From NCBI GenBank assembly GCA_963816065.1, contig CAWFJG010000030.1, positions 62,001-126,000 on the forward strand: a stretch of DNA of 64,000 nucleotides. The letters run 5' to 3'. The DNA is from Roseiarcus sp963816065 (lineage in GTDB: Bacteria; Pseudomonadota; Alphaproteobacteria; Rhizobiales; Beijerinckiaceae). Positions 63,920-64,000 of this stretch are shown piece by piece. A program made the position numbers and the translations under genes. The notes beneath the pieces are model-generated. The model worked only from the letters and a program-made list of their open reading frames with translations. It made no database searches and was not told the origin of the DNA. Numbering within the stretch: the first letter of the stretch is position 1; every line of letters starts with the position of its first letter.

Positions 63920-64000
63920 CGGCTGAATGGTCGGCGGCGGATCGAAGCGAGCGGATCCTGTGCCGAACCGGAGGAGGATCATCCGGAGTCCCCAGCCGAT

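Noticed and set aside
63582..63926. Frame with repeated CLFR-like peptides at the window end
   Set aside because: Same reason: it translates the repeat array; different frame and sequence from the 34-kb copy.

Overview
The window is GC-rich DNA of an alphaproteobacterium, most likely Hyphomicrobiales of a Beijerinckiaceae/Roseiarcus-like lineage (inference). Pointers are a DnaJ-like gene followed by cobS of aerobic cobalamin synthesis, an oxygen-sensing FixL/FixJ pair, PEPxxWA-CTERM surface proteins, class III adenylate cyclases and an ECF sigma/anti-sigma/fasciclin module. No rRNA, tRNA or CRISPR array was seen. About half of the genes are split by one or more 1-base frameshifts although the joined frames give complete, well conserved proteins. 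hrpB alone needs more than ten. I read this mainly as indel error in the assembly and give each such gene its full span.

Layout. 0-4 kb: a partial DnaJ-like gene, cobS, an FMN reductase and guaA. 4-5 kb: gene debris, including a degenerate second guaA 3' end. 5-9.3 kb: a PEP-CTERM protein, a YghU-type glutathione transferase, a DUF1194 VWA protein and a branched-chain-amino-acid-type binding protein. 9.3-14.4 kb: hrpB, a sugar epimerase, xerC and an acetyltransferase. 14.5-15.7 kb: a truncated ISAs1 element. 15.7-18 kb: a small unknown gene and two PEP-CTERM proteins. 18-21 kb: an AmmeMemoRadiSam locus, with a fused amrB-amrA gene divergent from amrS. 21-29 kb: tam, a PGRS-like PEP-CTERM protein, a fatty acid desaturase, a phosphodiesterase-TPR protein, a double-GNAT protein and another PEP-CTERM protein. 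29-33 kb: a DUF4239 membrane protein, a membrane cyclase, a broken 2TM gene and an orphan sugar-binding protein fragment. 33-34.4 kb: an IS630 element inside a dispersed repeat.

34.7-39.2 kb is a tight forward operon (citryl-CoA lyase-like, CoA ligase, VOC enzyme, glutathione transferase, amidohydrolase) that looks like a catabolic route for an unknown, possibly aromatic, acid. It faces a reverse cluster (dehydrogenase, dgoK, dgoA) that would degrade a sugar acid to pyruvate and glyceraldehyde-3-phosphate. 42-46.6 kb: a soluble cyclase, a DUF559 gene bracketed by hairpin repeats, an ABC-2 exporter, a nitroreductase and a small lipoprotein. 47-53 kb: an HTH protein with a fourfold peptide repeat, a TonB protein, murI and pepN. 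53-59 kb: a sensor kinase followed by fixL-fixJ. 59-63.4 kb: a chemoreceptor and the anti-sigma/ECF sigma/fasciclin operon.

The most unusual feature is a non-coding repeat seen three times (about 18.0, 34.3 and 63.8 kb). The two better copies carry seven CCTGTT units spaced about one helical turn apart, then a CAACC(A/G)TTCGGTTG hairpin, then a CCTGCTATATAGCAGG palindrome beside a T-run. In the middle copy the palindrome is split at its central TA by the IS630 element.
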